Origin: Mastigias papua | Lineage: Eukaryota > Cnidaria > Scyphozoa > Rhizostomeae > Mastigiidae | NCBI GenBank assembly: GCA_964019165.1 | Contig: OZ025278.1 | Coordinates: 3,931,041-3,995,040 of the forward strand | Length of the DNA: 64,000 nucleotides | Direction: 5' to 3' | Shown: one piece after another, positions 1-22,707 of the stretch | Layout of the letters: each line of letters begins with the position of its first letter | Numbering within the stretch: the first letter of the stretch is position 1 | The notes under the pieces: model-generated | Told to the model about the DNA's origin: nothing | What the model saw: the letters and a program-made list of their open reading frames with translations, nothing else | Database searches by the model: none | Position numbers and translations under genes: made by a program

Positions 1-11437
<11,437 letters not shown>

Positions 11438-11659
11438 AAATGCAGATGGCATCATAAATCGCCAGTTTCCAATGAGATCATGAGCATAATTGCCACAGAA
11501 ATAGCATTAATATAATACGGAGGAGAATATGATTTGTCAACCACTAGTTTCCAAGCACGAGAAGGACAGTGCAGCTACTCTAGAAACACATCTGGCGTCA
11601 TGATATCAACATGCAGCTACCCATCGTAGAGGGAAGCATCTGGGAAGCTCAAGTAACAT

Positions 11660-11665
11660 AATAAA
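11660..11665 (+). promoter_or_regulatory. Candidate poly(A) signal AATAAA of the galactosyltransferase gene
   Basis: First AATAAA after the stop codon, 222 bp downstream. Position is plausible, with a GT-rich stretch following; transcript evidence would be needed. Confidence 0.5.
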
Positions 11666-12405
11666 TGTGCTTTGTTTACAAGAAGGGTCAAGCGCGTCTT
11701 GCATTTGTAGAAACAATTATTAAATGTGTTATCTTTTACCTTGTCACCAGCTTTGCCCATACTTCATCAGGATCATTTGAACAACAGCTTATTCTAACTT
11801 GCTATGACTGACGTTACCGTAAATTTGTAGAGATTCGTAACATGTTTGTATTGTTTTTATCCAATGCGACTTATGTTGCTTACCTGAAAATAAGGAAATT
11901 CCTCTGGAATACTCTAGATGACAGTATCAAAAATGGACAAACACTTCTAGCATTAAGAAAGAAAATCAATAATTGGTCTGGAAAAGAATGCACATGCAGG
12001 ATTTTCCGTTAGCTTGATGTTCTGGATATAGTTATTTGACTTTTTTCTCTTTGTATTGTAATTAGTTGATGTTAATTAGTATTTAGTTGCTATTTTATCA
12101 ACCAACTTTAAATATGAATACATGAAATGTGAAAAATATGAACTTCAAATGAGTTGATTGTTTACAATCTGGCTCATAATAAGCCAGCCTTCTTTATCTG
12201 CTATCGGGGTCATAACGTAGCTTAATTTATTGTACTTTTTTAATATCTTATCTTCTTACTCATTTTACATTTGTACTCTAGCTTTTCTTTTTGTATAAAT
12301 AAATTGTTATAATTGTATTAAGTATAGTTTTTATAAGTAGTAGGCTTTAATTAGCTTATACATTAGCTATCCACTTACTTATGTACTCCTGCCTACTGTA
12401 AATAA
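11666..12405. other. Intergenic, AT-rich, no gene
   Basis: Short LINE-tail-like phrases appear near 12060-12400 (TTAGTATTTAGTTGC, ATAAGCCAGCC, TAGTAGGCTTTAATTAGC), resembling the 3' untranslated ends of the LINEs elsewhere in the window, so part may be a 3' LINE remnant on the + strand. Confidence 0.4.
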
Positions 12406-12513
12406 TTGAATTATTATTATTATTAGTATTATTATTATTGTTTATTCAAATGTCTCACGGCATTGATGTTATTTGCCGGATAATTGCTGGACATCAGGCC
12501 AAGTCCCTTGGCT

Positions 12514-14703
12514 TTAGGTATCCAGTACCTTTTTTATAATTTTGGCAGTTCCTAACAGGCATGCTTTTTGTAAAAGTTCTATGCTGCATTCTATTTCAAT
12601 CTTCTTCAACCACCTCTCAAAGTTCTTTCCAATCGTGCCCAGAGCTCCAATAATTAATGGTACAATTGTAACCTCTTTTACATTCCACATCCTCTTGATC
12701 TCTCGCCTTAAGTCTTGATATACCTCAATCTTTTCCTTCTCTTTCCTGTCAATTCTTGTATCAAAGGGGCAAGCTATGTCAATCAGCAAACATGATCGAT
12801 CCTTTTTATTTTCCAAGACAATATCTGGTCGGTTATGTTCAAGTCTATAATCTGTCTGTATTGGGAAATCCCATAATAATCTAAAGTCATTTGTCACAAT
12901 TGCACTGTCTATTTTATGATTGTACCATCTATCTCCATGGTCCAAACCTAGTTTCTGACATAACTTCCAGTGGACAATCTGAGCTACTTTGTCATGTCTC
13001 CAGCCTTTATATTGTGCCTGTGCTAGCTGTTGACACTCGGATACTATATGTGCAATCGTTTCCTCCGCTTTCCCACATAATCTACAATCTTTTGATACAT
13101 TTTCCTTGTAAATGACGCTCTTTATGTAATTTGTTCCTACTGCTTGCTCTTGTGCTGCAAATATAGTACTCTCTGTTTCTTTCTTTAATCCTGAATATCT
13201 TAACCAATTCCAGTTCTTTTCCTTATGCACTAATTCTTTTGTAGCATTGACTGTTTGCCCATGCAGCGCTTTACCTATCCATCCATTCTTATGTTGTTCA
13301 TTAATCTGGCGCTTCCACACTTTAGGATCTTTGATTTCATTGTTTTTCAAAATTCCTTCTTTTTCAACTGATCTCATTATTTCGTAGTCGTTGTTCATAA
13401 TATACCAGCATAGGCTGTTCTCCTCTCTTCGTGAGGTATCCTCAACTCCAATTAAACCCCTGCCACCTTTTTGCCGTGCTAAATACAATTTGTTTACATT
13501 GCTTTTAGGGTGGAATGCTCCATACATTGTTAACTTCTTTCTCGTTTTTCTATCAAGTTGTTGTAGTTCATTTAACGTCCAATTTATCAAACCAGCACCA
13601 TACCTCAGCAGCGATACAGCCCACGTATTTATTGCAATGATTATGTTTCTACCATTCAGTCTGGATTTAAGAATCTTTTTCAGTCTTCGCAAGTATTCCT
13701 TTTGCACAAGTGCTTTCATATTATGATTCATAATCTCATCTATCTCTAGCATACCAAGATACTTATATCCTTCTTCTCCAACACTGTTAATTGTTTCACC
13801 ATTTGGCAGTTGTACACCATCACTGTTCACAATCTTCCCTCTTTTCATTACAACACTTCCACATTTTTGAACCCCAAACTTCATACCTATATCTTCACTG
13901 ATGACACATACAGTTCTTACCAATGAATCAATTTCCATTTCATCTTTTGCAAATAACTTTAAATCATCCATAAAAAGGAGGTGATTTACTTTTACTTGAC
14001 CTCTTCCAAATTGATATCCTGCCCTACATTTTCTCAGTACAATTGACATTGGCAAAAGACAAATGACAAACAACAATGGGGACACGCAGTCTCCCTGAAA
14101 GATTCCTCTCTGAATATTTACTTGTCCTAATTCTTCTTTCCCTGCTACCAATATCGTTTTCCAATTAGACATACTTCTTACTAATAGTTCGGTAAGGTTC
14201 TCTGCAGCTCCAATCATTTTCAGACATTCTATTATCCATGAGTGTGGTACCATATCGTACGCTTTACGATAGTCAATCCATGCGATAGAGAGATTTGTAT
14301 GCCTTCGTTTTGAATTATTGATAATGGCCTTGTCAATAAGTAACTGATGTTTTGTACCCCTTGCTTTCTTTTTACATCCCATCTGTTCAACTGGAAATAA
14401 ATCTCTGTCCTCCATATAAACATAAATCTCATTTGCAACAATCCCTGTCAAAACTTTCCACATAAGTGGAAGACATGATATTGGTCTATAGTTATCCGCA
14501 GCATTGCCTCTACTAATATCTTTAATACACAAGATTGTCCTACCTGTAGTCATCCATGTTGGTACAACACCAGTTCTAATAACCTCATTAAGTTGTTCAG
14601 CAATTCTGCTGTGGATCCCAAGCAAATTCTTTATCCAGAAGCCCTGCACGCCATCAGGCCCTGGGGCTTTCCAATTCGGAATTCTCTTCAGCTGTTCCTT
14701 CAA
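12514..14703 (-). pseudogene. LINE reverse transcriptase and endonuclease (729 codons)
   Basis: Residues about 8-20 (WKAPGPDGVQGFW) mark the start of the RT. YRPISCLP, AWIDYRKAYDMVPH and GIFQGDCVSPLLFVICLLP are RT blocks, and FMDDLKLFAKD (DNA 13964-13975) is the YxDD catalytic block with Phe-Met instead of Tyr-Ala. After the thumb, CRLCGKAEETIAHIVSEC is the zinc knuckle, followed by YKGWRHDKVA. RPDIVLENKKDRSCLLIDIA is the endonuclease active site (PD...D with a following K), and LIIGALGTI is the usual C-terminal strand. Listed as a pseudogene only because the same frame is cut off from its N-terminal part by the TAA at 14731. Confidence 0.85.
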
Positions 14704-14730
14704 TTTTACTTCATCAATCTCTATGTCCTC

Positions 14731-15393
14731 TTACCTACGGTTTAATCTCGTCATCTCCTCTTTGATTTCCTTCAACCACTCAGCCTGAGTGTTATGTTCC
14801 ACTGGGTTTTTCCATAGTGAACTCCAGAAGCTTCGTGCTTCATCTATATCAGGTATCAAAGTCCCATGTCTTTCTTTCCCATTCAATTCCTGATATAACC
14901 TTCCTTGATCAACTTCAAATACTTTGTTCTGACGCTGCTGCTCATTTCTGGCTTCATATCTCTTAACCTTCGCTGCTTTTGCCACTACTCTCTGCTTTAA
15001 TTCATCTACCACAACACTAACACTTTTCTCTCTTACTCTGTACTTCTTATCGATATAGTCCATTCCCCTATTGCTACACATTTCGTTATTTTGTCTTCTC
15101 TCAAGTTTACTTATAATCTTTCTTAAATCTTTGATGTCATTGTTAATACGTCTCTTCCACCAAGGGTCTTTTTTAGGTCTTTGCACTCTTTCTTTCAGGC
15201 CCATTCTGTAGGCTATATACCATATCAATGCAACAACAAATCTGTTTGTTTCTGTTATGCAGGATGTAATGACCTTTTTTATAATATTCCCTAACTTGTT
15301 TATTTCATTGTGTATCTTCTTCTTATTAACTGTTTTGAATGCTACTTTTGGTGGATGTGTTTTTGTGTTATAAAAATTACATATAATGGTCAT
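14731..15393 (-). pseudogene. N-terminal part of the same LINE protein
   Basis: 220 codons in the same frame as the RT ORF; the TAA at 14731-14733 is the only thing between them. Lysine/arginine-rich, with WWKRRINNDIKDLRKIISKLERR and a coiled-coil-like stretch, and then ARSFWSSLWKNPVEHN, which matches the segment that usually precedes the RT in R2-like proteins (FW..lW..p..hn...w). Confidence 0.75.
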
Positions 15394-15582
15394 CTACTCC
15401 ATTTCATGAATGTTTAACACTACATCTTCTCTAAGTCCTAATCCTTTAAAATTATCATTATCATTTTCAATCATATCTCCTCTCGCATTATTTGTATCTG
15501 TTCGCGTATCTTGTTCTCTTGTATCACTTTCACTTTGGTTACCTTCAGATTGTATCCTTTCCTGCTGGTCACTTCCATACAC
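15394..15582 (-). pseudogene. Upstream 62-codon frame of the same LINE
   Basis: Acidic and polar (QSESDTREQDTRTD...), in frame with the next ORF and separated from it by one TAG. Probably the N-terminal linker of the same protein rather than a separate ORF. It has no zinc finger. Confidence 0.5.
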
Positions 15583-15639
15583 AGTTATGTCAGTATTTCA
15601 AAGTAAAGAAAGAAGAATGGATATAGAGAGAGTTGATGA

Positions 15640-16370
15640 AACTTAAAGAGCAAAATTCACTAATAAAACATGTAATGAGCCATTGCACAAATTGTTTAGT
15701 AGAGAAATGGCAGTGGCATGGCATAGAACAATAACCCATTTTGTCAAAGAGCTTTAATACTATCACTTCCCAACAAGACTAACCCAAAAGGTGGAATTCG
15801 TCACCTGATGGTTTATGCAACCTCTGTGTAAGGAAACAGACACAACTGCATGTTCTCTAACTGTGAAAAAGCTTTATTAGAAGAAAGGTACACATGGAGC
15901 CACAATTCAGTGTTGTGACAGTTACAAAGTACCTTGAAGCATTGCGAGGATTTCGACTTTTTGCAGATCTAGGAGGATATACGAGCTCTCCATCTTGCTT
16001 CAGACGTTTCAGACCCGATGTAGTATTGAAAAAAAACAAGGAGATTATAGTAAATGAACGTATTGTATGCTATGAAGCTAATACTCAAAAGAATAATGAA
16101 TATAAGAGGAAAAAATATTCAGACCTAGGAGAGGATATAATTGTAGAATGTGAAAACTTACGGTTAGTGCTACTCGAAGTGACAAGTCATGGTTTCATTA
16201 CCAATAACATAAAGGATTTCAAAGTATTGGCAAGAGATCTTAAGTTAGGCTACAACAGACTCATTGAAAAATGCGCTGAAACTGGAAAGAGTTTCATATT
16301 AAATATTTACAAGAAGATACAAGCCGTGGACGAACCCTGCCTTATTTAATTTCTATTAACTAAACTTTTG
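15640..16370 (+). pseudogene. Fossil C-terminus of a second endonuclease-type LINE
   Basis: On the + strand, translated pieces in shifting frames give a zinc knuckle (GLCNLCVRKQTQLHVL, then SNCEKALLEERYTWSHNS near 15850-15910) and then a 151-codon frame (15894-16349) with RFRPDVVLKKNKEIIV and NEYKRKKYSDLGEDI, the PD...K endonuclease motif. At least two frame changes lie before 15930. This is a 5'-truncated dead copy, convergent tail-less to the LINE on its left. It ends in a (TTA)n-like tail near 16510-16530. Confidence 0.75.
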
Positions 16371-17814
16371 TATTGTTCGTTTTCTTTACTCTCTATTTCG
16401 TGTAAGGCACCTGGCTAGACTGTGCTTTACATCAATGTTAGTGAGCAGGGTAGTCAATAGCATTAATTCCCTGTCACTAGAGTAATTATGGATGAATGAC
16501 ACGTTTAAAAAAATTATTATTATTAATACTTTGTTTACAAAGTTGATATAAAAATCGTTGAAATTGAGACATCAGATGGAAAACGCAGCTTTATTATGAA
16601 TTTGAGGATAATAGTCACGACGACCCACATGGTAGATAAATTAGAAAAAGATAGCCATTTATAGATCTTTCATTTCATCGACACATCCAAGACAAACCAG
16701 TTTAATATTAAGATTTAATCAATTTTTACGACGACATATTCAAGTACGTTTCGGGACGAGCTTATCCCATTCTCAGCTATAGAGTGGGGAAAACAACTAG
16801 GGGTATTTATATGAAACAGTTCAAGTGAAAAACAGTGGACTAACGTAAACAAGTGGTAAATACCTAAATAAGGAGATGACTGGGAGGAAAATACCAATCA
16901 AGAAAACTTAAGTGGAGTAAACAGGCGGAAATTGTCTAAATAAGGGGATACGGGGAGGCAAATAAACCAATAGAGAATAATAGGGAGACAAAAGGAATCC
17001 TAGAGGGACTAGAAGAGGCAAAGAGGTATTGAGGAGTTTTGCTGGTTAAGCGTGGGTCGGTCTCTGAGGATAAGCAAACTCTTGTGAATAAGTAAATCAA
17101 GTTCATTAGGCGTGTTATTAATTATGCAAAAATCTTCAATCAAAGCACTACGTCCTGTGTCATTCATATGGTCCCTAATGGACGAGGAGACGCCTTTAAT
17201 GCTTTTCCCTTTCTTGTTAACCCCTAAATGCTCTCTACATCATCTAGTGTGTGTTACATTGTAAGGATTTTCCCAGGATAGGTAAACCAGACCCATTATT
17301 TAAGCGCATAAATGGGCAGGTGAAACATAGGGCTTCCATATGATATATAGCCTTTTATGAAAGAGTACGATCAGGCTGATGATCACAGAATCAAACCAAA
17401 TTCCTTCACCCTCCGCCAATAAATCGGCCAAAATCAGTCACAGACGTCCGATTATCGAATAACCAACTTGAAAGATAATTCTTAGATAACTGTAGGTATT
17501 GAATAAGCAAAAATAAACAAATTTAAATTTTCACTGAAGAGTTCCCTTTTTCGAGTAGTGAACTACCTTACTGAGGAGGTGGGTGGTTCAAAAAAGGCAA
17601 TTTTAGTTTGACGCTACTATTGAACATTTCTTAAGGGAAATGAAAATTAAAGAAATAAAATTAAATTCAATTAAATAAATAAAATTGTAATTAGGTATTT
17701 TAAGTATTATATTATATAAATTGTAAACTTTTTCTAAGCGGAGGGGCTCTTGAAAAGCAGCTTTGCTGAAGAGCTAACTTCCTATAAAGAATTGAAATGA
17801 TGATGATGGTGATG
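16371..17814. other. No gene recognised
   Basis: AT-rich, without recognisable frames. A hairpin of the GAAACGT type on the minus strand is listed at 16738-16785. Confidence 0.5.
16738..16785 (-). repeat. Hairpin with CTGAGAAT-stem-GAAACGT, hammerhead-like
   Basis: On the minus strand: CTGAGAAT, then stem GGGA/TCCC with an 8-base loop, then GAAACGTAC. Same layout as the hairpin at 1305-1340 (CCGAGGAT, stem, GAAACGTC). The conserved G8 of the hammerhead core is A and one base intervenes before the stem. Better read as a family trait or a decayed ribozyme than as an active one. Confidence 0.35.
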
Positions 17815-18190
17815 AATAGTAGGAAAAAATGAAACTCAAAACAACCAAACATTTTGCTAGCTGCTATCAAAAGGATACAAAGGCATACATAACAAAGCAG
17901 ATTTCAAAAACATCGGAACTCTGGGTACTGTGATATAACATTTTGAAGTTGGAAGAAATTGATTATGTCAAAGGTTAACGCGATTTCTATTCCAAATTCA
18001 CATTGTTGGCAGAATTTCAATAACTGTCAAGCAGACTTTGATCCACTTCTCCAATTCCGATTTCAGCCATGTTTCTTTTTGTGTGAAAGGTTTTTGCTTA
18101 TATTTAGCTATCACAAATTCAGTAATACAATATGACTAAAAATATTTCGCATTTTGCATGTTCTTTAAACTAGGCCCTTTTGGTACAATG
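17815..18190 (+). repeat. Left arm of a ~380-bp imperfect inverted repeat
   Basis: Near-continuous similarity (by eye roughly 80%) to the reverse complement of 19335-19710. The best block is TTCCAAATTCACATTGTTGGCAGAATTTCAATAACTGTCAAG (17991-18031), matched on the other strand at about 19480-19520. Other shared words include ACATTTTGCTAGCTGCTAT and AATATTTCGCATTTTGCAT. May be the ends of a long-TIR DNA element or two copies of one repeat in opposite orientation. Confidence 0.8.
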
Positions 18191-19020
18191 CCAGCAAAAA
18201 CGAAAAATCTCATGTTAAGGCTGAACACAAACGGCCAAAAGGTTCGAAAATGCAGCCTACCCTGAATGAATCAAAGCAATCTGATTGATTGGAAGCATTC
18301 CAGTTTGAAAAATGAAGGTTTCCTCACAGTTGTTGTTTTCAAAGGCTTGTTACCACAGTTAAAAGCTGTGTTACAATTACATGTTTTTCTACATTCATAT
18401 CAGATAATAGTCAGTGGGTATTGCTTTTAAATGATAGCATGATGTTTCTTTCAACAAGAGGAGCCTTAAAAGCAAATTTCTGCAATCTTTGGAAGCAATA
18501 ACTGTGAGGACAGCTGCATGTGTCAAACTGACCTGCTTTCAGTGATGTCACGAGCTCGACATTCAAAGATAAGATTCAAAGAAACAACATTGTGGCAGCC
18601 ATTAATAGGTCTTTTTTATAACCAACTCATAACGTTACAGCACCCAACTCACTTAATAATATCTAACTCGCTTAGTAGTATCTAAAAACACGTCACAACG
18701 AGCCTGTTGCTTCTCAGCAACACGCCCAATACTGCTTTCGTTTCACGTGGCTAGTATTGAATATTCACTGATAAAAATATGCAAACGAGGCTGCTATGTA
18801 TATGCAATAATCAAATTGAAAAATCTGATAACATCTCGGGCAACATTAGGACGACAACATCTCGGCCATAGGACAACATCTCATTACAAACCCAGAATGC
18901 GCCAAAACATATTCAGACGATAATTTTCGGATCATTGGGCAAGCAAGATCGTCCTTTCATTTAAGTGTTTTGGAATCAATTTACATAAAAGCTCAAAAGC
19001 CAGTCTTGTGTAAACAAAAA
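18191..19020. other. Spacer between the inverted arms, no gene
   Basis: No open frame of note. It contains CCAACTCATAACG/AACTCACTTAATAATATCTAACTCGC short internal repeats near 18620-18680 and no recognisable transposase. Confidence 0.5.
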
Positions 19021-19024
19021 GAGT

Positions 19025-19255
19025 TCATTTTTTCACTTGGACTCTTCAAGTAAACAATGGGGAATAGGTGCCAAGTGGCCAATCAGACGGCTAACTGGAC
19101 ACATTATTTATCATATCAAGTGTACCCGCATCTAACTAGTCGGTCGCTATTCGACGTTTCATACTCTGACGAGTGTCGGACGAAAATAAGCTTTTCAGTA
19201 TGGTTAGAACATGGTACCGCTTTTTCGTGCTGTAGTGAAATAATCACATTGCTTT
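19025..19255 (+). repeat. Interspersed repeat, copy A (also at 41735-41985)
   Basis: Shares with the later copy the order GGTGC.AA.TGGCCAATCA, GTGTACCCGCAT, CGGTCGCTATTCGACGTTTCAT, CGAGTGTC.GACGAAAA, GCTTTTCAGT and CCGCTTTTTCGT, so both derive from one unit of about 230 bp. The first ~28 bases (CACTTGGACTCTTCAAGTAAAC AATGG) are in opposite orientation relative to the rest in the two copies. On the minus strand it contains TCCGACACTCGTCAGAGTATGAAACGTC, another GAAACGTC hairpin. Class unknown; SINE or a Penelope/retrozyme-derived repeat are possible. Confidence 0.7.
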
Positions 19256-19334
19256 GATTCACTCAGGATAGACTGTGTCTTCTCCCTGTTCCGTCCGCTC
19301 GTTATTAGCCGTAACGTCCGAATTTTTCAGCTTC

Positions 19335-19710
19335 AAAGAACCTAGTTCAAAGAAAATGCAAAATGCGAAATATTCTTAGTCAAATCGTATGATTGAATAC
19401 ATAATGGCTGAATATAGGCAAAAACTTTACACAAAAACAAAAATGCCTGCAATCAGAGTTGGGAAAGTGGACGAAAGTCTTGACAGTTATTGAAATTCTG
19501 CCAACAATGTGAATTTGGAATTGAAATCGTGCCAACCTTTGGCCTAATCATTGTCCTACAACTTTAATATGTCATATCTCTGTGTCCAGATTTCCGATGT
19601 TCATGAAATCAGTTTTGTAACGTATGCCTGGGTATTCTTATTTATAGCAGCTAGCAAAATGTTGAGTTTTATAAGTTTCATTTTGTCCTCTTCACTCCGT
19701 TGTCTCGATC
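19335..19710 (-). repeat. Right arm of the ~380-bp inverted repeat
   Basis: Reverse-complement partner of 17815-18190; see that entry. The spacer between the arms is about 1.15 kb and carries the interspersed repeat of copy A near its right edge. Confidence 0.8.
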
Positions 19711-20299
19711 AAAGTGGGTGTAGCACCTCTCTGGCATGAGGCTGTCGACAAATGTCCGAAATTCCATTGGTTGTTGGAAAATGCAGATATGCTTTTTTGT
19801 ATTAGATGAAAATTAATCCTACTTTTGACCACACCCTTTTGTTAGCAAAATTGGACTTTGCACCCTGCTTATTTGAATCTGCTACCAACACCTGTATTGA
19901 TGAAGTAACCCCGTACACAATCGCTGATAATGAAAGTAAACTAATCTAGGATGATCCATCGTTAGAGTAGAAAAATCAAGAACAGCAATCTTTGAAAATG
20001 TTTAACAAGGCTGAGTGGGGGTGTAGCATTTTGAGAGGGCAAACTTAGCGTCTTGTCATTTTACCGACCAAAATAAATGCACACTACCGATAATTTTTTT
20101 TACTGTGCTCAATTCTTTATTTCTGATATGCATAGTCATTTCATTTCATTAAAATATTTAGCTATACATTTATATTGTGAACTACATATGTAGTTGTATT
20201 TTTTACTTGGTTTCATATCTGCTCACATACTTAGGTCTAAATTACACGATATCGGACTCATTTTGGCTCCGTATTGGTCTAACACCATCTGGGTCATAG
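19711..20299. other. No gene recognised
   Basis: AT-rich, no supported coding sequence or repeat. Confidence 0.5.
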
Positions 20300-20690
20300 T
20301 GCAAGCAAAGCGTCTTTTGCCAGCCATTCATTTTTCTAGTCTTTATCAAGCAATTTTATTGTTTGTAGCACCCCAACTTTTAAATGTATGGAAAAAGTGC
20401 AATATATTGGTCAAAAACTGAGGCAAATGCCACCTTTCAACAGTGGAGAGTCTCAATCATTAATAGAATTAAAAAAGAATTAAGACCTTTAAGCACAATG
20501 AAGTGTGATTGTAGATTGTGTAAAAATTTTATTTCTGGGGTAGGTTTTATCTAATATGAATTAACTTAGCAGACTTGATACTGTTTACTTTTTTTAGTTC
20601 ATGTTGATAGTTACCTCTAATTAGCTGTATATAGCTATAAGTATTATCATTATTAGCCAACTTAAAATAAATTACTTATTCGCTTTGCGA
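20300..20690 (+). pseudogene. 3' end fragment of a LINE
   Basis: A frame ending near 20552 reads SAIYWSKTEANATFQQWRVS and then LRPLSTMKCDCRLCKNFI before TAA; the CxCxxC end matches the CNCRVCKAF end of the LINE at 29810-32480. The tail (TTAGCTGTATATAGC...ATTATTAGCCAACTTAAAATAAATTAC) resembles other LINE tails here. 5'-truncated, dead. Confidence 0.6.
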
Positions 20691-20823
20691 GACTAGGTTA
20701 GATAATAAAGTTACAGGTTCTCATGTCTCAATTGCGAGTTACAGAGTGTTTAGGAAGGACTGAGATTTAAATGGAGGTGTTCCAATATATATAAAAGAGG
20801 ATGTTCCTGAAAATTCTGTAGAA

Positions 20824-21543
20824 TTGAAGAGCGATGCCCTTGAGCTTCTTGTTCTAGAAATTGCCTCAAAACACAGTAAATCTTTCTATTTGGCAAGCTG
20901 GTATCGACCTCTCACGCCTGAGATTGATATCCAAGCTTTCGAGATACTAAGAAAGGAACTAAAAATTCTCGATCAAAATGAAAAAGAAATTATTTTAGTT
21001 GGTGATGCGAACTGCGATTTTAAATGGAACCAAAATTGTAATGCAAAAAGCCCAAACTTTTCTACTCTGAATTTCAGCTTGAATCAGCAAATTAGGTCGT
21101 ATACGAAAGTTACCACAACTCACAATGGGAACGATGGTACTTTAATTAGCAAAGCGCTCATAGATTATTTTGCTACCTATAAGGCGACATACATCCTCAA
21201 AGTAGATACTATAGAAACAGGAATGGTCGACAATTATATGATTTATGGTATTATGAAAATAAACGCAGTGAGACTCAACTCTTTCAAAAAGCAAAACTTT
21301 TCTGAAACTCGTAGCTTAAAAAGGTACAACAAAGCCTTGTTTAAGCAAGATTTCCAACGGATTGATTGGGCGAATTTTCTTACAACACTAGAAAACGAGC
21401 CAAGCAAGGTGGTAGTAACATTCCAGGACGTCTTTGAATCACTTCTAAATACGCATCCACTACCTAGGACTAAAAAGCTAAGTGATGAATTTACACCTAG
21501 ACTTACTACCTACGTAGGAGATCTTAAGACCAAAAGGGATTAA
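20824..21543 (+). pseudogene. LINE endonuclease domain, C-terminal part (239 codons)
   Basis: ELLVLEIASKHSKSFYLASWYRP, then EIILVGDANCDFKWNQNCNA (the GDxN motif of AP endonucleases), a LIDYFATYKATYI and VDNYMIYGIMKINAVRL block in place of the usual SDH strand, then a basic linker that leads to the RT. The frame closes at TAA 21541. The first part of the endonuclease is in another frame or missing. Confidence 0.82.
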
Positions 21544-22518
21544 ATGAAGAAGGTGCTACAAAAAGTCCTCCTCAATAGCCAGCTTGTAAAAGGCTACCTT
21601 TTCAATGCGCTAATTCAATACGAAAAGCTATTCAGTATTACCACAATGGCTTGATTGAAGAGACGAGAAATGACCCTAAGAAAATGTGGAAGACCATTAA
21701 TAGGGTATCGGAAAGAGATTTTGGAGGTAAATCCATTCCCAGCCGAAATGTAAATGGTAAGGTAGTGACTGATGATGGTAAACTAGCAGAAGCTTTGAAT
21801 ATGCATTTTGTTTTTGTCGATCCTAAGTTTGCAGAAAATATTGCATCCAAGCAAAGCGACAATCCACTTAAGTGCATCGAATCAAATGATTCAGCTACTT
21901 TTGCCTTAATACCAATTATTAGTTCTCATATCCTCAAGTGCGTAAAGAAGCTCAAAAATGGTAAAGCATGTGGAACTGACAAAATACCTATAACCTTGGA
22001 AAAGATGCTGCCAATTTCATTTCATACTCAATAACTCCCATTTACAATTCATCAATGAAATACGGTACTTTCCCGACTGTTGGAAAACAACTCGGGTAGC
22101 TCCAATATTCAAGTCTGGAAAAAGATTCTACAGCAACAACTATAGGGCAATTTCAGTGCTGTCAATTTTCTCAAGAGTATTTGAAAGGATTGCACAAGAT
22201 CACTTACACGATTTTCTTAAAGTAAATTGCATTTTAACAAAATAACCAATATGCCTTCGGGACATTATATTCCACGATTATATCCCTAGTAAATAGTACT
22301 GAGCATTTGCTTCAAAATGCTGATAACCAGAAGACTAATATGACGATATTTTTAGACTTGACAAAAGCATTTGACACTGCTAATCACAAAATAGTGATAG
22401 AGAAACTGATACAATACGGTGTCAAGGGAACAGAAATTGAATGGCGTAAATCATGCCTAAGTGGCAGAAAGTAATTCTGCACTGTTTATTGTCAAAGATC
22501 AAGTATTGAAGAAGTTAT

Positions 22519-22707
22519 TTGTGGCACTCTCCAAGGATCATACTTAGGTCCTTTCTCTTCATTGTATACTTTAACGATTTTGAGAGTTGCTTGGAATTCT
22601 CTAAAGTAAACATGTATGCTGACGATGCATATACAACAATTGCATCTAATGATATAACAGTGCTCATAAGCATGACAAAAAGGGAGCTATTAAATATATG
22701 TGATTAG
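22519..22707 (+). pseudogene. LINE reverse transcriptase core fragment (YADD)
   Basis: Upstream in shifted frames, LDLTKAFDTANHKIVIEKLIQYG (22353-22420) is the RT block with the first catalytic Asp. This frame then gives GPFLFIVYFNDFESCLEFSK and MYADDAYTTIAS, where YADD holds the catalytic pair. It is broken from the rest of the RT by frame changes. Confidence 0.82.

Larger units (their letters stand above)
12406..15600 (-). mobile_element. LINE with C-terminal restriction-like endonuclease (R2/NeSL-type), nearly open
   Basis: A minus-strand non-LTR retrotransposon. One frame runs from 15582 down to 12514 (about 1,020 codons) broken only by two in-frame stops, at 15394-15396 (TAG) and 14731-14733 (TAA). 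It contains a reverse transcriptase, then a CCHC-like knuckle and a PD-(D/E)xK endonuclease, which is the layout of R2, R4, NeSL and relatives rather than of LINEs with an apurinic endonuclease. The 3' end on this strand is an (AAT)n-rich tail at 12412-12440. No upstream zinc finger of the R2 type is visible, so the element may be 5'-truncated near 15600. Confidence 0.85.

Noticed and set aside
12891..14788. Several + strand frames of 60-111 codons across the LINE
   Set aside because: Antisense shadows of the minus-strand RT/endonuclease, whose domains are clear.
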